Shown here piece by piece: positions 24,294-33,914 of a stretch of DNA of 64,000 nucleotides. Below the pieces are notes generated by a model. That model had not been told where the DNA came from. It ran no database searches and saw only the letters and a list, made by a program, of their open reading frames with translations. Both the position numbers and the translations under genes were made by a program. Origin of the DNA: Collinsella aerofaciens (GTDB lineage Bacteria > Actinomycetota > Coriobacteriia > Coriobacteriales > Coriobacteriaceae); assembly GCF_018785265.1 (NCBI RefSeq), contig NZ_WQPK01000030.1:30163-94162 (forward strand), given 5' to 3'. Each line of letters starts with the position of its first letter. The stretch's first letter is position 1.

Positions 24294-25442
24294 GTGTCGG
24301 AAAATAGGGATTACTACGAGGTACTTGGCGTCGACAAGGATGCCGACGCGCGGACGATCAAGCGTGCGTTTCTAAAGAAGGCCCGTACGGTACACCCGGA
24401 TGTTTCGGACGACCCCGAGGCCGAGGCCAAGTTCAAAGAACTCAACGAGGCCTATTCCGTTCTTTCCGACGAGCAGAAGCGTGCTAACTACGACCGTTAC
24501 GGCACTGCCGACGGCCCTGGTGGTTCGGGCTACGTCGATATCAACGATATCTTTGGTGGCATGGGCATGGACGACTTGTTCTCGTCGTTCTTCGGCGGCG
24601 GTGCCGGTGGTGGCGCCCGTAGCCGTCGTGAGCGTCGTCGCGGACGTGACATGGCCATCTCGCTTTCGGTGACGCTCGAGGAGGCAGCGCTCGGCTGCAA
24701 AAAGACCATCAGCTATGACCGCCTTGCTCCTTGCGAGGACTGCAATGGCACCGGCAAGGCCGAGGGCGCGGCCGAAAAGCAGTGCAGCCGCTGTCATGGC
24801 ACGGGCTATGTGACGACGGTCCAGCGTTCTTTCCTGGGCCAGGTTCAGTCCTCTTCGCCCTGTCCCGACTGCCACGGCGAAGGCACGGTCATCGATCATC
24901 CCTGCGAGACCTGTGACGGCCAGGGCCGCACGCCTTCGCACGAAAAGATTGACATCGATATTCCCGCCGGTGTTTCGACCGGTCGCCAGCTGCGCGTGAG
25001 TGGTTTTGGCGAGGCCGGCCTTCGTGGCGAGCCGTCGGGCGACCTGATCGTCAACGTGCGTGTCGCCGACCACGAGCGTTTTAAGCGTAATGGCGATGAC
25101 CTGTATCTGGTGAGCGATATCTCGATTGCGCAGGCCGCGCTCGGTTGCGAGATTGAGGTCGAGGGCATTATGCCTGACGAGGTCGTCAAGGTGACGGTTC
25201 CCGCCGGCACACAGTACGGTGACACCGTGAGCGTCAACAATTACGGCATGCCGCGTATCGGCGGTGGAGGTTCGCGTGGTCGTCTGGTCGTGCAGCTACG
25301 CGTGGTCGTCCCCACCAATCTCTCCAACAAGCAGCGCGAGCTGCTTCGCGCCTTTGCCGACGAGATGGGCGATGACGTCGCATCCGGCAAGAAGTCGGTG
25401 ACCGACCGTATCAAGAGTGCCCTCGACGACATCCTCGATTAA
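24294..25442 (+). CDS. dnaJ: Chaperone DnaJ
   Basis: 382-residue Hsp40 partner of DnaK. J domain with HPD (VHPDVSD), a Gly-rich linker, four zinc-binding CxxCxGxG repeats from CEDCNGTG to CETCDGQG, and a full two-part C-terminal client-binding domain. GTG at 24294 was chosen for its GGAAGGA ribosome-binding site and because it directly precedes the conserved SENRDYYEVLGV. A TATAGG hexamer near 24249 may belong to its own promoter. It is followed 9 nt later by mtaB. Confidence 0.94.
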   Translation: MSENRDYYEVLGVDKDADARTIKRAFLKKARTVHPDVSDDPEAEAKFKELNEAYSVLSDEQKRANYDRYGTADGPGGSGYVDINDIFGGMGMDDLFSSFFGGGAGGGARSRRERRRGRDMAISLSVTLEEAALGCKKTISYDRLAPCEDCNGTGKAEGAAEKQCSRCHGTGYVTTVQRSFLGQVQSSSPCPDCHGEGTVIDHPCETCDGQGRTPSHEKIDIDIPAGVSTGRQLRVSGFGEAGLRGEPSGDLIVNVRVADHERFKRNGDDLYLVSDISIAQAALGCEIEVEGIMPDEVVKVTVPAGTQYGDTVSVNNYGMPRIGGGGSRGRLVVQLRVVVPTNLSNKQRELLRAFADEMGDDVASGKKSVTDRIKSALDDILD

Positions 25443-25451
25443 GGAGCCCGT

Positions 25452-26744
25452 GTGCTCGCACCCCATATTTCCGTCGTCAACCTCGGTTGTCGTGTCAACC
25501 GGGTTGAGTCCGACCGTATCACTGCCGATCTTATGCGCCTGGGCTTTGCGATGGTGGAGCCCCAGGACGCCGATCTGATCGTTATCAATACCTGTGCCGT
25601 GACGGGGGAGGCCGAGGCCAAGACCCGCAAGGCCGTCCGTCACGCCCTGGCCTATCCGGGCGAGCCCTACGTGGTCGTAACCGGTTGCGTCGTCAACCTG
25701 CATCCCGAGGAGCTACTGGAGCTCTCCGATCGCGTGATCGCCGAACCGTCCAAGATTGACGTCGCCGAGCGCGTCTGCGAGGTGCTGGGCGTCGAATCCG
25801 ATAGCGTGCCCGCCTGCAGCGATGGCGACGTGGTCGATGCGCTCGGTCGTTCGCGGCTGGGTGTGAAGATCCAGGATGGCTGCAACCACCGCTGCACCTA
25901 TTGCATCGTGTGGAAGGCCCGCGGCCCCGAGCGTTCCGTGCCCGTCGAGTCCGTGCTCGAACAGGTGCGTGAAGCCCAGGAGGCCGGCGTGCCCGAGGTC
26001 GTGCTGACCGGCGTGAATCTGGGTGCCTATGACGGCAAGAGCGCGACCGACGAACATGTCGAGATCGATGAGCTGCTCGAGGCGATTATGGAGCGCACGT
26101 CTATTCCGCATGTGCGCATCTCCTCGGTGGAGCCTATGGATATTTCCGAGCGCTTGCTCAAGGTGATGGCTCGCTATCCGAAGCGTATCGCGCCGTTTTT
26201 GCATCTGCCCGTGCAGTCTGGCTGCACGGCGACCCTGCATCGCATGGGTCGTCCCTATAGTGCCGAGGCCTTTGAGGACACGGTGCGCATGATTCGCGCT
26301 AACTTGCCACAGGCGTCTCTTTCGTGCGACGTTATCGTCGGTTTTCCTGGCGAGACGGACGAGGAGTTCGAGGAGTCGCTGGCGCTGTGCCGTCGCGTGG
26401 GCTTTTCGCGCATGCACGTGTTTCGATATAGCAAGCGCCCCGGCACCCTTGCCGCCGATATGCCCGACCAGGTGCCGCCCGAGGTCATGGCCGAGCGCAG
26501 CCGTCGTATGCGCGCGGCGGCCCAGGAGCTCGCTGTTGCCGATGCCCGCCGTCGCGTGGGCACCGTCGAGCGCGCCGTGCTTGAGTACGGTGACAATTTG
26601 ACCCTTGGCTCGTTCCATCATGCCCGTCTTGATGATACCTGTGGACTCACAGCCCCGTGCCTGCTCGATGTTGCTATCATCGGAGTCGATGATTCCGGCT
26701 TGGTCCATGCGCGCAGGGAGGTTCATGGAAGCCTCGAAGATTAG
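25452..26744 (+). CDS. mtaB: tRNA t6A methylthiotransferase MtaB
   Basis: 430-residue radical SAM enzyme that converts t6A37 to ms2t6A37 in tRNAs. It has two iron-sulfur clusters: N-terminal cysteines C12, C48 and C79, and the radical SAM motif CNHRCTYC (C144, C148, C151). LGCRVNRVESD and VNTCAVT-like NTCAVTGEAE separate MtaB from MiaB and RimO, both of which occur elsewhere in this window. GTG start 9 nt after dnaJ. Its end overlaps the phoH start by 20 nt. Confidence 0.9.
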   Translation: MLAPHISVVNLGCRVNRVESDRITADLMRLGFAMVEPQDADLIVINTCAVTGEAEAKTRKAVRHALAYPGEPYVVVTGCVVNLHPEELLELSDRVIAEPSKIDVAERVCEVLGVESDSVPACSDGDVVDALGRSRLGVKIQDGCNHRCTYCIVWKARGPERSVPVESVLEQVREAQEAGVPEVVLTGVNLGAYDGKSATDEHVEIDELLEAIMERTSIPHVRISSVEPMDISERLLKVMARYPKRIAPFLHLPVQSGCTATLHRMGRPYSAEAFEDTVRMIRANLPQASLSCDVIVGFPGETDEEFEESLALCRRVGFSRMHVFRYSKRPGTLAADMPDQVPPEVMAERSRRMRAAAQELAVADARRRVGTVERAVLEYGDNLTLGSFHHARLDDTCGLTAPCLLDVAIIGVDDSGLVHARREVHGSLED

Positions 26745-27711
26745 ACTTACCGTTCCCGAGGGTATCGACCCCTCGCGCGTTTTGGGCGCCGGCGACGGCG
26801 TCCTTCGTGCGCTCGAGAACTTGGTGCGCGCCGATGTGGTTGCCCGCGGTGACAGCGTTGCCGTGAGCGGCGATCCGGACGAGGTTGAGCTGGTCGCTCG
26901 TTTTTTCGAACATGCCTTTCGTGAGGCTGCTGCCGGGCGCACGCTTTCTGCCGATGATGTCTCGCGCTGTCTGGCCGTTTTGCGCGACGGCGAGCATGAT
27001 GCCTCGTCGCTGCGCGACGACGTGCTGCTATCGTATCGGGGTCGTGTCGTCCGCCCCAAGACGCTCGGCCAAAAGCGCTACGTGGATGCCATTCGCTCTC
27101 ATACCATCACGTTTGGTCTAGGCCCTGCCGGTACCGGTAAAACCTATCTGGCTATGGCGCTCGCCGTCGCCGCACTCAAGCGCCATGAGGTAGGTCGCCT
27201 GATCCTGACGCGCCCGGTTGTCGAGGCGGGGGAGAACCTGGGCTTTTTGCCCGGCACCCTCGAGGAAAAGATCGACCCATATATGCGTCCGCTCTATGAT
27301 GCCCTCTTTGACATGATGGATCGCGAGCGTACCGATGAGCTTATGGAGCGTGGCGTGATCGAGATCGCCCCACTCGCCTATATGCGCGGTCGAACGCTGA
27401 GCGATGCCTTTGTGGTGCTCGATGAGGCGCAAAACACGACGCCCGAGCAGATGAAGATGTTCCTGACGCGTCTGGGTTTTAATTCCAAGTTCGTGATTAC
27501 CGGCGACCTGAGTCAGCGTGACCTGGTGGGTCGTCGCGGCGGCCTTGCCGATGTCGAGCAGATTTTGGGTCGCGTCGACGATGTGGCGTTTTCTCACCTG
27601 GAGCGCGCCGATGTGGTGCGCCATGCCCTGGTGGGCCGTATCGTTGAGGCCTATGATGCATACGACGATGCGCGCGGGCAGCGCGCACACGATCGAAAGG
27701 AGTCCCGTTGA
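26725..27711 (+). CDS. phoH: PhoH-like ATPase
   Basis: 328 residues. The PhoH P-loop GPAGTGKTYLAMA and Walker B FVVLDEAQNTTPEQ lie in a single NTPase domain; an N-terminal region of about 120 residues precedes it. ATG at 26725 with GGGAGG lies inside the mtaB 3' end. PhoH next to YbeY is a conserved pairing linked with RNA metabolism and ribosome quality control. Confidence 0.92.
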   Translation: MEASKIRLTVPEGIDPSRVLGAGDGVLRALENLVRADVVARGDSVAVSGDPDEVELVARFFEHAFREAAAGRTLSADDVSRCLAVLRDGEHDASSLRDDVLLSYRGRVVRPKTLGQKRYVDAIRSHTITFGLGPAGTGKTYLAMALAVAALKRHEVGRLILTRPVVEAGENLGFLPGTLEEKIDPYMRPLYDALFDMMDRERTDELMERGVIEIAPLAYMRGRTLSDAFVVLDEAQNTTPEQMKMFLTRLGFNSKFVITGDLSQRDLVGRRGGLADVEQILGRVDDVAFSHLERADVVRHALVGRIVEAYDAYDDARGQRAHDRKESR

Positions 27712-28217
27712 GTGTATTGATCAGCAACGATGCCGAGCTCGATACGCTGCTCGATGCCCATGAGGTAGAGCACATCTGCGAGGTCGTGCTTGCCGCCGAG
27801 GGCGTTGAGCGTGAGGTCGAGATTTCCCTTTCGTATGTCGATGAGGACGAGATGCACGAGCTCAACCACGAGTGGCGTGGCATCGATCGCACGACCGACG
27901 TGCTCTCGTTTGAATGCGACTCGGCCTTTGACGAGGATATTCCCACCGACGAGACGCTCGAGCTCGGCGATATTATCCTGGCCCCGCAGGTTATTGCCCG
28001 CCAGGCCCCCGGTTTTGGCAACAGCCCCGCCGACGAGTGCCGCCTGATGCTCGTGCACGGAATGTTGCACCTGCTGGGTTATGACCATATCGAGGACGAT
28101 GAAGCCGAGGTCATGGAGGCACGCGAGGATGCCATCCTGCGCGATCTGGCGCTTGAGCGCGGCGAGGACCCCAAGCTGGTCCACGTTGGCCCCATAACCA
28201 ATCATGCCCACGACTAG
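27708..28217 (+). CDS. ybeY: Endoribonuclease YbeY
   Basis: 169-residue zinc-dependent RNase for 16S rRNA maturation and ribosome quality control. The metal site is HGMLHLLGYDH near residues 114-124. TTG at 27708 overlaps the phoH stop (TTGA) with GAAAGGAG five bases upstream. No other in-frame start fits the ribosome-binding site. Confidence 0.92.
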   Translation: MSVLISNDAELDTLLDAHEVEHICEVVLAAEGVEREVEISLSYVDEDEMHELNHEWRGIDRTTDVLSFECDSAFDEDIPTDETLELGDIILAPQVIARQAPGFGNSPADECRLMLVHGMLHLLGYDHIEDDEAEVMEAREDAILRDLALERGEDPKLVHVGPITNHAHD

Positions 28218-28226
28218 GAGCCGTCT

Positions 28227-28604
28227 ATGATTCCCGGATCGAACAAGGACCATCCGTCCTTTTTAAAGTCGTTCTCATACGCTATGGAGGGCTTCGTCAC
28301 CGCCGTCAAGACCGAGCGCAATATCAAGGTCATGCTCGTAGCGGGCGTGTGTACCGTCATTGCCGGCTGCATTGTGGGGCTCGATATTGCCGAGTGGGCA
28401 ACGGTCATCATCTGCTGCGGCCTGGTGATTCACGGCGAGTTATGCAATACCGCTATGGAGGCGATTGTCGACCTCGCGACCCAGGAGCTTCATCCACTGG
28501 CCAAGCGCGCGAAGGATATCGCCGCTGCCTCTGTATACGTTCTTTCCATTACCGCCGCGATCGTGGGCTTGCTTGTCTTTGCCCACGCGCTCGACTTTAT
28601 TTAG
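28227..28604 (+). CDS. dgkA: Undecaprenol/diacylglycerol kinase, DgkA family
   Basis: 125-residue membrane kinase with three hydrophobic segments (about residues 30-50, 54-75 and 103-123). The family signature GELCNTAMEAIVD, with the glutamates that bind metal-ATP, is central. In Gram-positive bacteria these enzymes mostly phosphorylate undecaprenol for cell-wall carrier recycling. The order ybeY-dgkA-era is conserved in Firmicutes. Confidence 0.88.
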   Translation: MIPGSNKDHPSFLKSFSYAMEGFVTAVKTERNIKVMLVAGVCTVIAGCIVGLDIAEWATVIICCGLVIHGELCNTAMEAIVDLATQELHPLAKRAKDIAAASVYVLSITAAIVGLLVFAHALDFI

Positions 28605-28616
28605 AAAGGGATTCCC

Positions 28617-29687
28617 ATGTCCGACAATATGCAGCCTACCGATGAAATTTTGGATGACGAGGTCCTGGACGAGGCTGAAGGTGCAGATTCGTTTGGCGAG
28701 GTCGAGGAGTTCGACCCGTTTGAGGGTATGAGCGACGAGGAACTCGATGCCCTGTGCGACGAGGATGAGGGCCTTGCGGGCTTTGGCGACGTGGAACCCG
28801 GTTTCCGCAGCGGCTTTGTGGCCCTGGTCGGTCGCCCCAACGCCGGCAAGTCCACGCTGCTCAACGCCTGTTACGGCAAGAAAGTCGCCATCACCTCTCC
28901 GGTGGCCCAGACGACCCGCCGCCGCATGCGCGCCGTCGTCAACCGCCCCGGTTACCAGCTGGTCTTCGTTGACACGCCGGGTATCCATAAGCCCAAGGAC
29001 GGTCTGGGCTCCGAGCTTAATAAGAGCGCTCTGTTTGAGCTGAATGATGTTGACGTCGTCGCGTTTTTGATCGATGCTACCAAGCCGATCGGCAGGGGGG
29101 ACGCCTGGGTTGCCGAGCGCGTCAAAAACGCCCGTTCCAAGAAGGTCCTGGTGCTCACGAAGGCCGACGAGGCCGATCCCGCCCAGGTTATGGAACAGCT
29201 CAAGGCCGCTCACGAGCTTATGGAATATGACGATGAGATCGTGACGTCGTCGGTCAAGAACTTCAACGTCGATGCGTTTATCGAGACCGTCGCTCACTTT
29301 TTGCCCGAGGGCCCGCGCTGGTTCCCCGAGGACATGGGTACCGACGCGTCCGATGAGACGCTCGTTGCCGAGTTTGTGCGCGAGAAGGTCCTGCGTCGCA
29401 CCCGCGACGAGATCCCTCACTCCGTGGGGGTCATTTGTGACGCGCTCGAGCAGACTAAGAAGGTCCTGCGCGTGCACGCCACGATTTACGTCGAGCGCGA
29501 GGGGCAGAAGGGCATCATCATCGGCAAGGGCGGCGAGATGATCAAGCATATCGGCATCGATGCCCGCCGTGACCTTGAGCGTATCTTTGGCACTCAGGTC
29601 TTTTTGGAGCTCGACGTGAAGGTCAAGGCCGGCTGGCGCGATGACGAGGCGCAGATTCGCCGCTTTGGCTATAACGCCGAAGATTAA
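28617..29687 (+). CDS. era: GTPase Era with an acidic N-terminal extension
   Basis: 356-residue GTPase that binds the 16S rRNA 3' end and couples small-subunit assembly to growth. The G1 motif GRPNAGKS is at residues 72-79, DTPGIH is G3 and LTKADE G4; a C-terminal KH domain has GIIIGKGGEMIKHIG. Era is usually about 300 residues; here some 62 residues precede the GTPase domain and contain 25 Asp/Glu and no Lys/Arg in the first 60. AAAGGG before the ATG supports this start. Confidence 0.95.
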   Translation: MSDNMQPTDEILDDEVLDEAEGADSFGEVEEFDPFEGMSDEELDALCDEDEGLAGFGDVEPGFRSGFVALVGRPNAGKSTLLNACYGKKVAITSPVAQTTRRRMRAVVNRPGYQLVFVDTPGIHKPKDGLGSELNKSALFELNDVDVVAFLIDATKPIGRGDAWVAERVKNARSKKVLVLTKADEADPAQVMEQLKAAHELMEYDDEIVTSSVKNFNVDAFIETVAHFLPEGPRWFPEDMGTDASDETLVAEFVREKVLRRTRDEIPHSVGVICDALEQTKKVLRVHATIYVEREGQKGIIIGKGGEMIKHIGIDARRDLERIFGTQVFLELDVKVKAGWRDDEAQIRRFGYNAED

Positions 29688-29699
29688 GCCTCGGCGTTC

Positions 29700-30449
29700 A
29701 TGGCAGGCTCTCGCACATATCGCACAAAGGTGCTCGTCCTCGACAAGATTAAACTCAAGGAAACCGACCTGATCTTGACGATGCTCGACGAACGGGGGCG
29801 GCAGGTGCGTGCTGTGGCCAAGGGCGCACGTAAGCCTGGCGGTCGCCTTGCAGCCCGCTGCGAGCTCTTCTGTACCGTTGATATGCTGCTCGCGCATGGA
29901 CGGTCGCTCGACGTGGTTTCTCAGGCGGACCTTATGGAGGCGCCGCTCGGTGCCGCTCCTGACTACGAGACGACCTGTGCTGCCAGCGCGATTGCCGAGG
30001 TTGCGCGTGTGTGCTCGTTCGAGGATGCCGAGGATCCATTTACCTTTGCCATCACACAGCGGGCGCTCACGCTTGTTGGCAGCGGGCTTGACTCGGCACA
30101 TATGGACCTGCTCGTGGCGGCTTTTGTCTTTAAACTGCTGTCGCACGTTGGCTATCGACCCGATTTCTCTGCTTGCGTGCTGTGCGGAGACCCCATGCTG
30201 TCATATTTTTCGCCCCAGGCGGGCGGCCTCATGTGCGGCTCGTGCGCGTCGAGCGTTCCGGGCGCCGAGCTGGTGTCGACCGGCGAGGTCGCATGGCTGC
30301 GTGCCCTCATGTCTATGACGTTCGATGGCCTTGTGGACGAACGGATCGATCCGCATACGGCTGCGTTTTTGCTCGGGCTTTCGCATGTTTGGGCCGCCAC
30401 GCACACCGATCAGCGGCTCCGTGCGATGGAATTCATGTTGGGTCGGTGA
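29700..30449 (+). CDS. recO: DNA repair protein RecO
   Basis: 249 residues. It loads RecA on SSB-coated DNA with RecR. An N-terminal OB fold is followed by helices and the zinc site CVLCGDP...LMCGSCAS (C-x2-C pairs around residues 159-183). The ATG at 29700 has no Shine-Dalgarno sequence; instead a hairpin AACGCCGA/TCGGCGTT (29673-29680 and 29691-29698) spans the era stop and ends just before it, which suggests coupled translation. Confidence 0.9.
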   Translation: MAGSRTYRTKVLVLDKIKLKETDLILTMLDERGRQVRAVAKGARKPGGRLAARCELFCTVDMLLAHGRSLDVVSQADLMEAPLGAAPDYETTCAASAIAEVARVCSFEDAEDPFTFAITQRALTLVGSGLDSAHMDLLVAAFVFKLLSHVGYRPDFSACVLCGDPMLSYFSPQAGGLMCGSCASSVPGAELVSTGEVAWLRALMSMTFDGLVDERIDPHTAAFLLGLSHVWAATHTDQRLRAMEFMLGR

Positions 30450-30481
30450 TGATGCGCAGGCGCGCGCCGCTTGTGGTAACA

Positions 30482-30587
30482 TACCAACCTGTTGGTACCT
30501 CGACCTTGGATGCTCGCTCCACCGGCGGCTTCCCAGTCCGAGGCGAATAGAGTCGCCCGCGGGCGACGCGAAACGAAAGGTGAAACA
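30482..30587 (+). promoter_or_regulatory. rpsO leader with hairpins, candidate S15 autoregulatory RNA
   Basis: TACCAAC-CT-GTTGGTA (30482-30497) is a tight hairpin; CCTCG (30498-30502) can pair with CGAGG (30539-30543); GTCGCC-CGCG-GGCGAC (30552-30567) lies just before the Shine-Dalgarno sequence. S15 represses its own mRNA through leader structures in many bacteria, each with a different fold. Confidence 0.5.
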
Positions 30588-30866
30588 ATGACTGTTTCCA
30601 AAGAGCGCAAGGCGGAGCTGACCGCCCAGTTCGGTAACTCCCCGGTCGACACCGGTAACCCCAAGGTTCAGGTCGCCATCCTGTCCGAGCGCATCAAGGA
30701 GCTGACCGAGCACATGAAGTCCCACCAGAAGGACTTCCACACCCGTCGTGGCCTGCTTATGCTCGTTGGCCGCCGCCGTCGTCTTCTCTCCTACATCAAG
30801 AAGAACGATATCGTCGAGTACCGTGAGCTCATCAAGGCTCTGGGCATCCGCGACAACATCCAGTAA
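30588..30866 (+). CDS. rpsO: 30S ribosomal protein S15
   Basis: 92-residue primary 16S rRNA-binding protein. The core KDFHTRRGLLMLVGRRRRLL and YIKKNDIVEYRELIKALGI are typical. The ATG at 30588 follows CGAAAGG at normal distance; a longer upstream reading would run through the leader. It precedes pnp, as in most bacteria. Confidence 0.96.
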   Translation: MTVSKERKAELTAQFGNSPVDTGNPKVQVAILSERIKELTEHMKSHQKDFHTRRGLLMLVGRRRRLLSYIKKNDIVEYRELIKALGIRDNIQ

Positions 30867-30882
30867 GGATTTGTACATGCTA

Positions 30883-30914
30883 AGAGCGTCCTGCGCAGCG
30901 GGGCGCTCTTTTTG
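30883..30914 (+). terminator. Terminator after rpsO
   Basis: AGAGCGTCC (30883-30891) pairs with GGGCGCTCT (30901-30909, one G-T pair), followed by five T. It probably allows partial readthrough into pnp. Confidence 0.8.
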
Positions 30915-30918
30915 TGTA

Positions 30919-31003
30919 AGAGCGTGAACAATCACGCTCTGAAGCGTGGCGGGGGCAGGGGGCCCGCGTCACATGAGAAGCCCGCAGGCAAGGGGCCTGT
31001 GGG
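30919..31003 (+). promoter_or_regulatory. pnp leader with two hairpins
   Basis: AGAGCGTGA-ACAA-TCACGCTCT (30919-30940) is a perfect 9-bp hairpin without a T-run. CCCGCAGGC (30981-30989) pairs with GCCTGTGGG (30995-31003) and ends just before the pnp ribosome-binding site AAAGGAG. In E. coli the pnp leader hairpin is cut by RNase III and then used by PNPase for self-repression; a similar role here is inference. Confidence 0.5.
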
Positions 31004-31016
31004 GTAAAGGAGAACA

Positions 31017-33263
<2,247 letters not shown>

Positions 33264-33286
33264 CAGCTACACATAAGCAGCTCAAC

Positions 33287-33317
33287 AAGGGCGACTCCGT
33301 ACAGGGGTCGCCCTTTT
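33287..33317 (+). terminator. Terminator of pnp
   Basis: AAGGGCGACTCC (33287-33298) pairs with GGGGTCGCCCTT (33304-33315; one G-T), then TT. Its right arm merges with the start of the large palindromic element. Confidence 0.85.
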
Positions 33318-33455
33318 GCTATTCCCGGCGGGGTCCGCGGGTAAAGTTTCCTGCTCTACAGTCCTGCTCGCACGGAGAGCACATTAAGTGCTCTCCGGCT
33401 CGTGCGGAACTCGCGATAAACTTTACCCGCGGCCCCCGCCGGGAATAGCAAAAGG
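33312..33455. repeat. Large palindromic repeat element, copy 1
   Basis: Outer arms of 38 bp (33312-33349 and 33418-33455) are reverse complements with one mismatch; both carry CTATTCCCGGCGGGG-type sequence and a GGGTAAAGTTT inner end. Inside is a conserved core: TCCTGCTCTACAGTCCTGC, a central perfect hairpin GGAGAGCAC-ATTAA-GTGCTCTCC, and GCGGAACTCGCGA. No coding potential is visible. Confidence 0.88.
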
Positions 33456-33613
33456 GCTGGTTGGTGCGGGTTGCGATTTAGCCAGATAGCCTATTCAGTT
33501 TTCTTTTTTCTGAATTGTCGATAGCCGTGCTCTTGGCATATCCCCAGATAAAACCGACCAAAATAAACCTGTCCCTTTTTGGCAGGTCTGGAGCCATCGG
33601 GGGCCGGGGCGGG

Positions 33614-33699
33614 TTAAGTTTGTCGCGAGTTCCGCACGCAAAGGAAAGCACTTAATGTGCTTTCCGTCTTGCGCAGGACTGTAGAGCAGGAAACTTAGC
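33614..33699. repeat. Large palindromic repeat element, copy 2 (inverted)
   Basis: Reverse complement of the core of copy 1: TTCCTGCTCTACAGTCCTGC, the central hairpin with GGAAAGCAC-ATTAA-GTGCTTTCC (compensating changes on both arms), and TGCGGAACTCGCGA. Its outer arms are an imperfect CCGGGGCGGGTTAAGTTT-type inverted repeat. Confidence 0.85.
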
Positions 33700-33914
33700 C
33701 CGTGCCGGGGCCGCTGAGCCCTGACCGGCGGGATACACAGGTTCAGATGGGGCTTTGATGCATGGGTGGTCTGTTGTTGTGCAAATGGGTATCATACTGT
33801 GGTTACTGCATCGACTCTGCGATGCTTTGTTGTATGTGCCCGGCGGTCGGTTTGCCAGAAGCGCCCCGTCGGTTGTTCCAGACCCGTTTCGTAGAAAGGA
33901 AACAACACTCACCT

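Larger units (their letters stand above)
33264..33914. other. 651-nt intergenic region between pnp and RNase J gene
   Basis: No credible gene. It contains the pnp terminator (33287-33315), a 144-nt palindromic element (33312-33455), an inverted diverged copy (33614-33699), and between them AT-rich sequence with weak hairpins (ATTCAG/CTGAAT near 33500; ACCTGTC/GGCAGGT near 33570-33590). The RNase J promoter must lie after about 33700, but no clear hexamer pair was found. Confidence 0.75.

Noticed and set aside
33312..33699. CRISPR array
   Set aside because: Only two copies in opposite orientation, long palindromic arms and no regularly spaced short repeats or cas genes.
33762..33914. 51-codon N-terminal extension of RNase J (Cys-rich)
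   Set aside because: The extension begins without a ribosome-binding site, is not part of the RNase J family, and the downstream ATG begins the conserved protein.
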